Of a DNA stretch of 64,000 nt, positions 44,757-53,546 are shown piece by piece. The notes below the pieces were generated by a model, which made no database searches, was not told the DNA's origin, and saw only the letters and a program-made list of their open reading frames with translations. The stretch covers positions 186,001 through 250,000 of the forward strand of contig NZ_FOSZ01000005.1 in NCBI RefSeq assembly GCF_900114415.1. Direction: 5' to 3'. The position numbers and the translations under genes were made by a program. The stretch comes from Shimia haliotis. Lineage in GTDB: Bacteria > Pseudomonadota > Alphaproteobacteria > Rhodobacterales > Rhodobacteraceae. Position 1 is the first letter of the stretch. Every line of letters starts with the position of its first letter.

Positions 44757-45110
44757 ATGAAACATTTTCTCCTGCCATTGCTCGCCGTTTTTGCAACACA
44801 AGCCCTCGCCGAAGCGCCGGAAATCACCGACGCCCGTGCCAGCCGCTCGGGCGACACATGGCGCTTTGACGTAACTCTTCTGCATCCCGACACAGGCTGG
44901 GATCACTACGCAGACGGCTGGCGCGTGGAACTGGCAGACGGCACCGTGCTGACCACGCGCGTTCTGGCCCATCCGCATGTGAACGAACAGCCCTTCACCC
45001 GATCCCAATCTGGCGTGACGGTGCCGGACGGTGTCGACACGGTCTTTATCCGGTCGCGCTGCATTGTCGATGGCTGGTCACAAGGTGTAACGGAGCTCAA
45101 ACTGCCCTAG
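44757..45110 (+). CDS. Secreted hypothetical protein
   Basis: 117-aa protein with a Sec signal peptide (about 1-19, cleavage after A-L-A) and a compact domain with repeated Trp and Gly (T-G-W-D-H-Y-A-D-G-W near 49-58) and one Cys near the C-terminus. I do not recognise a named family; the fold looks like a small beta-sandwich. GGAG precedes the chosen ATG. Convergent with the beta-lactamase gene. Confidence 0.65.
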   Translation: MKHFLLPLLAVFATQALAEAPEITDARASRSGDTWRFDVTLLHPDTGWDHYADGWRVELADGTVLTTRVLAHPHVNEQPFTRSQSGVTVPDGVDTVFIRSRCIVDGWSQGVTELKLP

Positions 45111-45142
45111 CGGTTCAGAAGCAGGCACCAACCCGGGCGCGT

Positions 45143-46027
45143 CTACTCGTTTGTGACATGGGCCACTATGGCGGCACCGATCTGTGCTGCCGCTGCATTG
45201 CGACGGTCAAAATCCGCCTCAGTCTCAGTCACAAAAAGCGCCACCACAATCGGCGCCCGCTCCGGCGGATAGAGCACAGCAACAATCGACCTCGATCCAT
45301 AACCGCCCGCTCCCGTGCGATCTTCGATCTCCCAAGAGGACGGCAACGCCGCGCGAAACAACGCGTCAGCAACCCGATGTCCGGCCAGCCACTCCCGCAG
45401 GATTGCCTTAGAAGCAGGCGTCAAAGCATCGCCCAACAGCAAGCGCTCCACCGAAAACGCAATCGCGCGCGGCGAGGTACTGTCTCGTGGATCACCGGGA
45501 ACGGCGGCATTCAGTTCGGTCTCCCAACGATCCAGCCGCGTCACCTGATCACCAATTGAGCGCAAAAACCCCGTGAGCCCATCCGGCCCGCCTATGGCCG
45601 ACAGGACAATATTTGCCGCCGAGTTGTCGCTGACCGCCAATGTCATCTCACAGGCAGCGCCAAGAGACACGTCCTCATGGCCGGTCAGCGCCCTGCGCTC
45701 GATTTCAGGCGAATAGGCAACGATCTCGATATCCTGCAAGCGCACCTTTTGGCTTAACGACACCTCTCCGCTTTCGGCACGCCCCAACAAGGCGCCACAG
45801 GCGAGCAATTTGAAGGTGCTGTTCAACGGAAATCGGTCATCTGCGGCATAGGCCAACGTTTGTCCGCTGTGTGTGTCATGCATGTAAAACCCGACACGTG
45901 CGTCCAGATCGCGCTCAATATCGCGCACCGCAGCCAGAACAGGCTCCGCCGAAACGGGGAGCGGCAAAATCGCGGCAAGACCGGCGACGCCAACAGCACG
46001 CCGCAAAGAGGGTAACAGAGATCTCAT
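45143..46027 (-). CDS. Class A beta-lactamase (RTG/carbenicillinase-like)
   Basis: 294-aa serine beta-lactamase with a signal peptide (about 1-27). S70-T-F-K73 (the numbering happens to match Ambler), S-D-N loop, R-W-E-T-E-L-N omega loop with the general-base Glu, and R-T-G in place of the usual K-T/S-G triad. The Arg at position 234 is the hallmark of the RTG group (PSE/CARB carbenicillinases). It hydrolyses penicillins in the periplasm, by family. No mobile element is nearby, so it looks like a resident chromosomal gene. No ampR-like regulator is adjacent. Confidence 0.92.
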   Translation of the reverse strand: MRSLLPSLRRAVGVAGLAAILPLPVSAEPVLAAVRDIERDLDARVGFYMHDTHSGQTLAYAADDRFPLNSTFKLLACGALLGRAESGEVSLSQKVRLQDIEIVAYSPEIERRALTGHEDVSLGAACEMTLAVSDNSAANIVLSAIGGPDGLTGFLRSIGDQVTRLDRWETELNAAVPGDPRDSTSPRAIAFSVERLLLGDALTPASKAILREWLAGHRVADALFRAALPSSWEIEDRTGAGGYGSRSIVAVLYPPERAPIVVALFVTETEADFDRRNAAAAQIGAAIVAHVTNE

Positions 46028-46162
46028 GACACTGCTTTTGGCACCCATTTGCCTCAACCAACAAGGCTCTTGGCCCTCGCTGAACTGGACAGGCAACAAA
46101 CGGCTGACCCTGATTGCCTAATCCTACGCACCCACGCCCGCTCTTGCCTGTGCGTCCGGCAC

Positions 46163-46825
46163 TTATTGCGGCTGCTCCGCCAATGCCGCCACGCCGGCTT
46201 CGCTCAGCATGTAGACCCCGACCGACACCTTTTCGAACCACCCATAATGGTTGTCCCGCATCAGTGTTGTTGCCCGCGTAACGCCGGTTCCGGCCACCAC
46301 ATCCCGCCCTCGGCTTGCCCCGTTCGCCTCAAGAAAGGCCGCACATTTCATGGCGTCCTGACGGTAAACGGTCACGCGCGCGCCGCGCATCCCTCCGACG
46401 TTCGGGTCGCCTTCCAGCTTGGCAAAGGCAGACAGCAATCTGTCCTTGCGCACCTTTGACTTCTTGGGCTGGAACGGCACCGGATCGGCGTGCACATCAA
46501 CCGCACCGTCATCAAGGCGCACACTCAACACGCCCAGCCCCAAACGCCGGCATAAACCGACATTGCTCTTAAACGCCTTGTATCCGGCCCGCCCCTTCCA
46601 ACGGGGCACCGCCACATAAACCGCATCCGTTACCGACTGTCGTGCCACCGCCTGTTGCAATAGCGTCAATGAAAACTGCAACTTCAACTCGATGATCACC
46701 GGCTCTGCAGCTTCGCGCATTGCCACGACATCCGCCGCACCGACCTCGGCTTTCACTTCATATCCGCGCGCCTCAAGCCAGCTTTTCACCGGCGCATAAA
46801 GCACCGTTTCTTTTTGTCCACTCAT
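46163..46825 (-). CDS. DUF2161 PDDEXK-like protein
   Basis: 220-aa protein of the DUF2161 family, described as PD-(D/E)xK phosphodiesterase-like. The nuclease-type core is visible near the N-terminus: G-A-A-D-V-V-A (Asp) and I-I-E-L-K-L (E-x-K). The C-terminus is winged-helix-like (V-T-R-A-T-T-L-M-R-D-N-H-Y-G-W-F-E). The ATG beginning M-S-G-Q-K was preferred to a TTG 6 bases upstream. Activity unknown. Divergent from the TraB/GumN gene. Confidence 0.82.
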   Translation of the reverse strand: MSGQKETVLYAPVKSWLEARGYEVKAEVGAADVVAMREAAEPVIIELKLQFSLTLLQQAVARQSVTDAVYVAVPRWKGRAGYKAFKSNVGLCRRLGLGVLSVRLDDGAVDVHADPVPFQPKKSKVRKDRLLSAFAKLEGDPNVGGMRGARVTVYRQDAMKCAAFLEANGASRGRDVVAGTGVTRATTLMRDNHYGWFEKVSVGVYMLSEAGVAALAEQPQ

Positions 46826-46922
46826 GCCCAATACCTACCCTGTTCCCGCAGCTCTGCAAACGCCCACCTTGTCCGTGTGGTGCGACCTGCTACGGTGCGC
46901 CAAACCGATAAAAGGCCCCTCA

Positions 46923-47930
46923 ATGCGCAGCTTCCTCTCCGCCCTCGTTTTTCTGTTGTCTTCCTCAGTGGCACAGGCCGCCTGCGACGGCCCCAATGCC
47001 TTTGACCTCCTTCCCGAGCAAACACAGGCCGATCTGCAGGCCCAAGCCGCCCGCGCCCCGTTCCATCAGGGCCTTCTCTGGTCGGTCGAGAAAAACGGCG
47101 TCACTTCGACGTTGGTTGGCACACTGCACCTGTCGCACCCGACGCACCAGCGCACCCTGCAAACCCTCGCCGCGCTGCCCGAGCAGCCTCAAAAGGTGTA
47201 TCTGGAATTCACCGCCCCTGCGCAAAAAGCCTTTCAACAACACCTGCTCGACAATCCCGGCGTCTACCTGATCGAAAGCGGCGATAGCCTGATCGATATT
47301 CTGGGCGACACCCACTGGCAGGCCATCTCGGCCGAACTCAAAAAACGCGGCATTCCACCTTTCATGGCGGCCCGCTATCAGCCATGGTTTCTTGGGTTGA
47401 CGCTGGCCATGCCGCCTTGTGCCATGGCCGAAATCGCGGCGGGCAAACGCGGGCTGGATCACCTGATCGAACAGGAGGCCACCCAAAAGCAAATCCCGAT
47501 GGCCTCGTTGGACACCACCGAAACCCTGCTGTCAATCCTCGCCGCCCCTCTTGAGGAACAACTAGAAGAACTGCGCTGGTCATTGGAACTCGACCTGATG
47601 GACAGCGGCGAGTCGCAGATGCCTGCCATGATGGCGCTCTATGAGCAGGAAGACATTCAACTGATCTGGGAACTGGGCCAGCACATGACGCTTGCTCAGG
47701 CCCAAGACGATGCCACCGCATCCGATCTTGCGACACTTCTGGCCGAAGTGGAGGCCGAACTGATCGAAAAACGCAACCGCTTGTGGGCAGAACAGGTGAT
47801 CCCCGAACTGGCGCAGACGCCATCTTTGATTGCCGTCGGTGCGCTTCACTTGCCGGGCGAGAACGGGCTTTTGCGGATGTTGCAGCGGGCCGGCTTCTCA
47901 ATCACCCGACTTGACCGCAACGGATCCTGA
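46923..47930 (+). CDS. TraB/GumN-family protein
   Basis: 335-aa protein with a signal peptide (about 1-19). TraB/GumN hallmarks: L-V-G-T-L-H-L-S-H near the start of the domain, F-L-G-L-T-L-A in the middle, L-D-x-T-E near residue 200 and the C-terminal V-G-A-L-H-L-P-G-E-N-G-L-L. The two G-x-x-H motifs would bind metal. Probably a periplasmic metalloprotease-like protein of unknown substrate. Confidence 0.88.
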   Translation: MRSFLSALVFLLSSSVAQAACDGPNAFDLLPEQTQADLQAQAARAPFHQGLLWSVEKNGVTSTLVGTLHLSHPTHQRTLQTLAALPEQPQKVYLEFTAPAQKAFQQHLLDNPGVYLIESGDSLIDILGDTHWQAISAELKKRGIPPFMAARYQPWFLGLTLAMPPCAMAEIAAGKRGLDHLIEQEATQKQIPMASLDTTETLLSILAAPLEEQLEELRWSLELDLMDSGESQMPAMMALYEQEDIQLIWELGQHMTLAQAQDDATASDLATLLAEVEAELIEKRNRLWAEQVIPELAQTPSLIAVGALHLPGENGLLRMLQRAGFSITRLDRNGS

Positions 47931-48047
47931 CCGAGGCGCGCCTCAGGCCGCGCAGCGATGTCGCAGCGCAGCATGGCCGCGTGACAAACCTGCGCAGCCT
48001 GCCTATAAGGCGCGCAAATCCGCATTGTATTTTCGAGGACTCCCATC

Positions 48048-48962
48048 ATGACCACGCAGGTTTTTGGCCACAAATCCCCTGACACCGATTCCACCGGCTC
48101 CCCGATCATCTGGGCTTGGTATCTGAACGAAGTCAAAGGCACCGCCGCTGAACCCAAACTGTTGGGCGAGCCCAACACCGAAGCCGCTTGGTTCCTGAAC
48201 CGCTGGGATCTGCCCAGGCCCGCAATCATCGAAGACGTGGCCGAAGGCGCGCCGGTGGTCATCGTTGACACCAACAACCCCGCCGAACTGCCCGCGTCGA
48301 TCAACGACGCCGACATTCAGGCGATCATCGACCACCACGCGCTGGTCGGCGGTCTGAAAACCAAAGGCCCGATCCAGATCGACATCCGCCCCGTGGCCTG
48401 CACCGCGACCATCATGTACGACCTGATCGGCGACATCGACATCCCCGAAGCCATCAAAGGCGCGATGCTAACCTGCATCCTGTCGGACACGCTGGAATTC
48501 CGCAGCCCGACCACCACCGACTTTGACCGCGAAGTGGCCGAAAAACTTGCCGCGGACCTCGGCATCGACATCCCGTCCTACGCCGCCGAAATGTTCGCCG
48601 CCAAATCGGACGTGTCGTCCTTCTCCGACGCCGAGCTGCTGCGCATGGACTCCAAAGAATACGAAGTTGACGGCACCAAATTCCGCGTCTCCGTTCTGGA
48701 AACCACGTCGCCTGCAACCGTTCTGGACCGCAAGGCGTCCCTGATGGACAGCATGAGCACAGTGGCGTCCGAGGACGGTGTGGATCAGGTGCTGCTGTTT
48801 GTGGTCGACATCCTCAACGAAGAATCCACGCTGCTGGTGCCCAACGATCTGGTGAAATCTGTCGCGGCGAAATCCTTTGAGGCCAATGCCGAAGGCGACA
48901 CCGTCGTCCTGCCCGGCGTTGTCAGCCGCAAGAAACAGATCATCCCGAACCTCAAGGTCTGA
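48048..48962 (+). CDS. ppaC: Manganese-dependent inorganic pyrophosphatase
   Basis: 304-aa family II pyrophosphatase (DHH superfamily). Metal motifs: G-H-K-S-P-D-T-D-S-T at residues 6-15, V-D-T-N-N near 68, the D-H-H signature in I-I-D-H-H-A near 95 and S-D-T-L-E-F near 145. The C-terminal DHHA2 domain ends with V-S-R-K-K-Q-I-I-P. It clears pyrophosphate from biosynthesis. A single gene with its own terminator. Confidence 0.95.
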   Translation: MTTQVFGHKSPDTDSTGSPIIWAWYLNEVKGTAAEPKLLGEPNTEAAWFLNRWDLPRPAIIEDVAEGAPVVIVDTNNPAELPASINDADIQAIIDHHALVGGLKTKGPIQIDIRPVACTATIMYDLIGDIDIPEAIKGAMLTCILSDTLEFRSPTTTDFDREVAEKLAADLGIDIPSYAAEMFAAKSDVSSFSDAELLRMDSKEYEVDGTKFRVSVLETTSPATVLDRKASLMDSMSTVASEDGVDQVLLFVVDILNEESTLLVPNDLVKSVAAKSFEANAEGDTVVLPGVVSRKKQIIPNLKV

Positions 48963-48982
48963 GCCTGATCTGATCGCAAAAC

Positions 48983-49016
48983 AAAGCCGGCCCCGCAAGG
49001 TGGCCGGCTTTTCTTT
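48983..49016 (+). terminator. Terminator of ppaC
   Basis: AAAGCCGGCC (48983-48992) pairs with GGCCGGCTTT (49002-49011), followed by TCTTTT. Confidence 0.85.
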
Positions 49017-49044
49017 TGGCGGATCACTTGGTCAAAGCCGCGCC

Positions 49045-49899
49045 TCAATCCCGCTTGTCCAACGCCTCCCCGCGCATGTATCCCATCAGTTCCCCGCCCG
49101 GCAGCGCGTCAGCCACATAACCAAACGTGCCAGCTTGAAACACTTCCGCCGCCGCGCGCTCCAGTGCGCCATAGGCCGCCCGCGCCATCGACCCGCCAAC
49201 GCTGATGCGCGCCACGCCTGCCTCCTGCAACTCTGCCACCGTATAGAACGGCGCACGCAGGCCCATCACCACATTCACCGGCTGCGCCACCTCGGCACAA
49301 ACGGTGCGGATCGCCTCAATATCCGGCAAAGCCGGCGCATAAAGAACGTCGGCTCCCGCCTCGCCAAAGGCCTGCAACCGCGCGATGGTGTCCGACAGAT
49401 CCGGCCGCCCCACCAAATAGTTCTCACATCGTGCCGTCAGCACAAATCCGACCTCGCGCGCCGCCGCAGCCGCCGCCGCAACACGCTCGACCGCCTCCAC
49501 CATCTCATAGACGCCGCCCTCTGGCCCGCCGGTCACATCCTCAATCGACCCGCCGACAAGTCCAACCTCCGCCGCCATCCGCACGGTTTCGGCGCAGACC
49601 TCCGGCGTGTTTCCAAACCCGTCTTCAAGATCCGCTGACACCGGCACATCCACCGCCGACACAATCGCGGCCGCATTCTCGAGAATCAGGGACCGACTCA
49701 CCGCGGCCACACCATCGCGATAGCCCGCGCTGACCGCCGCCCCCGCGCTTGTGGTTGCCAAAGCCCCGAATCCCATCTCAGCGAGAATCCGCGCGGATCC
49801 CGCATCCCATGGGTTCGGCATAACGAATCCCGCCCCCTTACGATGCATTGCAAGAAACGCGGCCACTCCCGCCGCCCGTTTTTCTATCTCAGACACCAC
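49045..49899 (-). CDS. Isocitrate lyase/PEP mutase-family protein
   Basis: 284-aa TIM-barrel protein of the isocitrate lyase/PEP mutase superfamily. [10 protein letters not shown] near residue 27 and A-D-L-E-D-G-F-G near 90 (metal Asp/Glu) are family motifs. It lacks the long insertions of isocitrate lyase and the K-C-G-H loop, so it is neither isocitrate nor methylisocitrate lyase. The closest characterised types are oxaloacetate decarboxylase or carboxy-PEP mutase-like enzymes. The start appears to be GTG after GGAGTG. Confidence 0.85.
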   Translation of the reverse strand: MVSEIEKRAAGVAAFLAMHRKGAGFVMPNPWDAGSARILAEMGFGALATTSAGAAVSAGYRDGVAAVSRSLILENAAAIVSAVDVPVSADLEDGFGNTPEVCAETVRMAAEVGLVGGSIEDVTGGPEGGVYEMVEAVERVAAAAAAAREVGFVLTARCENYLVGRPDLSDTIARLQAFGEAGADVLYAPALPDIEAIRTVCAEVAQPVNVVMGLRAPFYTVAELQEAGVARISVGGSMARAAYGALERAAAEVFQAGTFGYVADALPGGELMGYMRGEALDKRD

Positions 49900-50011
49900 A
49901 AATCACTCCAAATGCGCCTAAACAGCACCAAATCAAGAACAAAAAAGGAACACAACCCCTCTGCGACACCTTGGGCTTTGACCCGCTTTCACTGGGGTGC
50001 GACACTTTTTT

Positions 50012-50025
50012 TTGATCTGCGTCAA
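50012..50025. promoter_or_regulatory. FNR/FnrL-type box upstream of ctaD
   Basis: TTGAT-CTGC-GTCAA, one base from the consensus TTGAT-N4-ATCAA, 102 bases before the ctaD ATG. In Rhodobacter FnrL represses the aa3 oxidase when oxygen is low, so this is probably an oxygen-response site for ctaD. Confidence 0.75.
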
Positions 50026-50127
50026 ATACGGAGATTGCGACTACGCGCCGTAGTCCCTAAAAACAGCCCGGAATGGGCGTCGGCAAGAATCCGCGCGCCC
50101 CAGAAATGCATCAACAGGAGGCGAGGC

Positions 50128-51807
50128 ATGGCAGACGCAGCCATTCAAGGCCACGAACATCATGACGAGCGCGGGTTCTTCACCCGCTGGTTCTTGTCCA
50201 CCAACCACAAGGACATCGGTCTTCTTTACCTGATCGTATCCGCCCTTGCCGGTTTCATCGCAGTATTCTTCACTGTTCTGATGCGCATGGAGCTCATGGA
50301 GCCCGGCGTTCAGTACATGTGTCTGGAAGGCGCACGCTTTCTGACATTGGGCGCCGGCGACGGGCCCTGCACGCCAAACGGCCACCTCTGGAACGTCCTG
50401 ATCACCTACCACGGTGTCCTGATGATGTTCTTCGTGGTGATTCCGGCGCTCTTCGGCGGCTTCGGCAACTACTTCATGCCGCTGCAGATCGGCGCGCCGG
50501 ACATGGCCTTCCCCCGTATGAACAACCTGTCGTTCTGGCTCTATGTGGCTGGTACGTCCCTCGGTGTAGCTTCCATGCTGGCACCAGGCGGCAACGGTCA
50601 GTTGGGCTCTGGTGTTGGTTGGGTTCTCTACCCGCCGCTCTCCACCACCGAAGGCGGCATGTCCATGGACCTCGCCATCTTCGCTGTTCACGTATCGGGT
50701 GCCTCGTCCATTCTGGGCGCGATCAACATGATCACCACTTTCCTGAACATGCGCGCACCGGGCATGACCCTTTTCAAGGTTCCGCTGTTCAGCTGGTCGA
50801 TTTTCGTGACCGCATGGCTCATCCTGCTGGCTCTGCCTGTTCTGGCTGGCGCCATCACCATGTTGCTGACCGACCGTAACTTCGGCACGACGTTCTTTGA
50901 TCCTGCCGGTGGCGGTGATCCGATCCTTTATCAGCACATCCTGTGGTTCTTCGGACACCCCGAAGTCTACATCGTGATCCTGCCGGGCTTCGGCATCATC
51001 TCCCACGTGATCGCGACCTTCTCGCGCAAGCCGGTCTTTGGCTACCTGCCGATGGTCTGGGCGATTATCGCGATTGGTGCTCTGGGCTTCGTCGTGTGGG
51101 CACACCACATGTACACCGTGGGCATGAGCCTCACACAGCAGTCCTACTTCATGCTGGCCACCATGGTCATTGCGGTCCCGACAGGGGTAAAGATCTTCTC
51201 TTGGATCGCCACCATGTGGGGTGGCTCTATCGAGTTCAAAACCCCGATGGTCTGGGCGCTTGGCTTCCTGTTCCTCTTCACCGTAGGCGGCGTGACCGGC
51301 ATCGTTCTGTCGCAGGCCGCTGTGGACCGCTACTACCACGACACCTACTACGTGGTCGCGCACTTCCACTACGTGATGAGCTTGGGCGCCGTCTTTGCCA
51401 TCTTTGCCGGTATCTACTTCTACTTCGGCAAAATGACAGGCCGTCAGTACCCTGAATGGGCTGGTAAGTTGCACTTCTGGATGTTCTTCATCGGTGCCAA
51501 CCTGACCTTCTTCCCCCAGCACTTCCTGGGTCGTCAGGGCATGCCGCGTCGTTACATCGACTATCCGGAAGCCTTTGCATACTGGAACAAGATCAGCTCC
51601 TACGGCGCGTTCCTGTCCTTCGCTTCTTTCGTGTTCTTCTTCGGCATCGTGTTCTACTCGCTGTTCCGCGGCGCGAAAGTGACCGAGAACAACTACTGGA
51701 ACGAATATGCCGATACTCTGGAATGGACTCTCCCGAGCCCGCCGCCAGAGCACACCTTTGAAATCCTGCCCAAGCAGGAAGACTGGGACAAAGGCCACTC
51801 GCACTAA
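50128..51807 (+). CDS. ctaD: Cytochrome c oxidase (aa3) subunit I
   Basis: 559-aa heme-copper oxidase subunit I with 12 membrane spans. S-T-N-H-K-D-I-G at the start, low-spin heme ligand in [13 protein letters not shown] (CuB His and the cross-linked Tyr), A-H-H-M-Y and the heme ligands V-A-H-F-H-Y. The K- and D-channel residues look intact, as in the aa3 type. AGGAGGCGAG precedes the ATG. Subunits II and III are not in this window. An FnrL-like box upstream suggests oxygen control. Confidence 0.98.
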   Translation: MADAAIQGHEHHDERGFFTRWFLSTNHKDIGLLYLIVSALAGFIAVFFTVLMRMELMEPGVQYMCLEGARFLTLGAGDGPCTPNGHLWNVLITYHGVLMMFFVVIPALFGGFGNYFMPLQIGAPDMAFPRMNNLSFWLYVAGTSLGVASMLAPGGNGQLGSGVGWVLYPPLSTTEGGMSMDLAIFAVHVSGASSILGAINMITTFLNMRAPGMTLFKVPLFSWSIFVTAWLILLALPVLAGAITMLLTDRNFGTTFFDPAGGGDPILYQHILWFFGHPEVYIVILPGFGIISHVIATFSRKPVFGYLPMVWAIIAIGALGFVVWAHHMYTVGMSLTQQSYFMLATMVIAVPTGVKIFSWIATMWGGSIEFKTPMVWALGFLFLFTVGGVTGIVLSQAAVDRYYHDTYYVVAHFHYVMSLGAVFAIFAGIYFYFGKMTGRQYPEWAGKLHFWMFFIGANLTFFPQHFLGRQGMPRRYIDYPEAFAYWNKISSYGAFLSFASFVFFFGIVFYSLFRGAKVTENNYWNEYADTLEWTLPSPPPEHTFEILPKQEDWDKGHSH

Positions 51808-51835
51808 GCGACAGCCTCACACCAAAGTTCAAAGA

Positions 51836-51870
51836 GGCCCCGGAGCATCACCGCCCCGGGGCCTTTTCTT
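51836..51870 (+). terminator. Terminator of ctaD
   Basis: GGCCCCGG (51836-51843) pairs with CCGGGGCC (51856-51863), then TTTTCTTTT. Confidence 0.88.
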
Positions 51871-51888
51871 TTCCAAATCGGTCCCTCG

Positions 51889-52503
51889 ATGACTTTTGCC
51901 GACATCAAAGCCAACACAAACAACGTCTATGACCGCGTAGCGGCCCAATGGGACGCAGGCCGCAACACTGACCTGCAAGAGCGCCCGTGGATTGACCGCC
52001 TACTCACAGGCCTGCCCACACCAGCCCGCGTGCTCGACCTCGGCTGCGGCTCCGCCCGCCCGATCGGTCAGTATATCTCGGGCCTCGGCCACACCCTGAC
52101 CGGCATCGACGCCAGCCCCGCCATGCTGGCGCTGGCCCGTACCACCGTTCCATCCGCCACCTTCCTTGAAATGGACCTCACCGCCCTCACGCTTGGCGAC
52201 ACCTTCGACGCCGTGCTTAGCTGGGACGGCACGTTCCATCTCTCCGTCGCTGAACAACGCGCGCTCCTGCCAAAACTCGCCGCACTCACCGCGCCCAACG
52301 GCAACCTGCTCCTGACCATCGGCGACAGCGAAGGCGAGGTCACAGGCACCGTCGTCGGAGAAACCGTCTATCACGCCTCCCTGCAACCCGAGGAATACAT
52401 CGACACCCTGACCGAACTTGGGTTCGCCTCCGTCACTTACACAGCCAACGACCCCGCCACCCATGGCCATCACATCCTTCTGGCAACCTGCAAATCCGCA
52501 TGA
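51889..52503 (+). CDS. Class I SAM-dependent methyltransferase
   Basis: 204-aa Rossmann-fold methyltransferase (Methyltransf_25/11 type). SAM loop V-L-D-L-G-C-G-S-A near 49-57, G-I-D-A-S near 74 and F-D-A-V-L-S-W-D near 105. Substrate unknown. The ATG follows the ctaD terminator closely, so it probably has its own promoter or uses read-through. An intergenic repeat copy lies just after the stop. Confidence 0.88.
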   Translation: MTFADIKANTNNVYDRVAAQWDAGRNTDLQERPWIDRLLTGLPTPARVLDLGCGSARPIGQYISGLGHTLTGIDASPAMLALARTTVPSATFLEMDLTALTLGDTFDAVLSWDGTFHLSVAEQRALLPKLAALTAPNGNLLLTIGDSEGEVTGTVVGETVYHASLQPEEYIDTLTELGFASVTYTANDPATHGHHILLATCKSA

Positions 52504-52518
52504 CCGATCTTCTTTCCT

Positions 52519-52583
52519 ATTGCCCAAAATACCTTGGGGTGGCGACAGCTTGCTGTCGCAAGGGGCAACGCCCCTTCTCTGAA
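52519..52583. repeat. Dispersed intergenic repeat, copy 2
   Basis: CCCAAAATACCTTGGGG, hairpin GCGACAG-CTTG-CTGTCGC, then AGGGGC-AAC-GCCCCT. Same layout as the copies at 16673 and 58766; the first hairpin differs completely in sequence but keeps its pairing. Confidence 0.65.
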
Positions 52584-52594
52584 AGCCGTCCGTA

Positions 52595-53077
52595 ATGCCT
52601 CATCAATGGTCCGACACGCCCAACGCGCCCGTCCTCACCCTCTGGCCGCACCGCTCGCTCCCCCGCCGCGGCTTTGCCGCGATGATTCTCTTTGCATTTA
52701 CCATGGGCACGATCCCGCTCTATGGCCTCTTAGGCACGGTATTTCTCTGGGGGATCCTGCCCTTCATCCTCGCCATGGTCGCCGCTCTCTGGTGGGGACT
52801 GGAACGCTCCTATCGCGATGGCGACATCCGTGAAGACCTCGCACTCTGCGACGACATGCTGACCCTCACCCACCGCCCCGCCAAAGGGAAAACCCAGGTC
52901 TGGGAATGCAACCTCTACTGGGCTCGGGCCGACATGCATGTCACCGGCGGACCAGTGCCGCACTATGTGACCCTCACCGGCAATGGCCGCACCGTAGAGA
53001 TCGGCCGCTTTCTGTCCGAAGACGAACGCAAACAGCTCTTCTCGGAACTCTCCGAGTTCCTGAACTCCCGCCGCTAA
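52595..53077 (+). CDS. DUF2244 domain membrane protein
   Basis: 160-aa protein with two membrane spans (about 27-45 and 48-66) and a cytoplasmic C-terminal domain, matching DUF2244: L-W-P-H-R-S-L at the start, W-E-C-N-L-Y-W-A-R near 102 and V-E-I-G-R-F-L-S-E-D-E-R at the end. Members often lie near cytochrome oxidase genes, as here after ctaD; a link to oxidase assembly is a guess. Confidence 0.88.
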   Translation: MPHQWSDTPNAPVLTLWPHRSLPRRGFAAMILFAFTMGTIPLYGLLGTVFLWGILPFILAMVAALWWGLERSYRDGDIREDLALCDDMLTLTHRPAKGKTQVWECNLYWARADMHVTGGPVPHYVTLTGNGRTVEIGRFLSEDERKQLFSELSEFLNSRR

Positions 53078-53175
53078 TAAAAACACCGCCGCGTCGCGCG
53101 CGATAAATTCCTGATGCAAAACGCCATTCCCGCGCTAAGCTGGTGTTCAGGAACCGGTCATAAAGGGAGACTACC

Positions 53176-53484
53176 ATGCCCGTGTCACTACAAGTTCTTT
53201 ACCCCGTCGGCGAAGGCACCACCTTCGACCACGACTATTACGCCACCACCCACATGGGCCTCGTGGCCGAACATATGGGCGCGCACATCACCTCAGCGCA
53301 GGCCAGCAAAGGTCTCGGCGGCGGCGGTCCCGACGCACCGGCTCCCTATCATGCTATTGCCACCATCGTCTTTCCAGATCAGGCCTCCATGGACGCTGCG
53401 ATGGCGGCCTCGGGGCCGGTGATGGGGGATGTGCCCAACTTCACCAACATCCGCCCCACTGTGATGATCGGCGAAGTGCTCTAA
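53176..53484 (+). CDS. EthD-family dimeric alpha+beta barrel protein
   Basis: 102-aa EthD-type protein: F-D-H-D-Y-Y-A-T-T-H-M-G-L near residue 16-28 and the closing N-I-R-P-T-V-M-I-G-E. The fold usually binds small hydrophobic ligands or acts in quinone/ether degradation; the partner is unknown. AAAGGGAG precedes the ATG. Confidence 0.88.
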   Translation: MPVSLQVLYPVGEGTTFDHDYYATTHMGLVAEHMGAHITSAQASKGLGGGGPDAPAPYHAIATIVFPDQASMDAAMAASGPVMGDVPNFTNIRPTVMIGEVL

Positions 53485-53494
53485 GGCCGACAAC

Positions 53495-53524
53495 AAAAAG
53501 GGGCGCTCACAAGCGCCCCCTTTC
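53495..53524. terminator. Bidirectional terminator between EthD and mrp genes
   Basis: GGGGCGCT (53500-53507) pairs with AGCGCCCC (53512-53519) with a short loop, A-run on the left and T-run on the right. Confidence 0.85.
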
Positions 53525-53546
53525 AAAACTCAACCGTCCTGCGACC

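Noticed and set aside
50041-51804. 587-codon open frame antisense to ctaD
   Set aside because: Charged, repetitive product opposite a multi-span oxidase; an artefact of codon bias.
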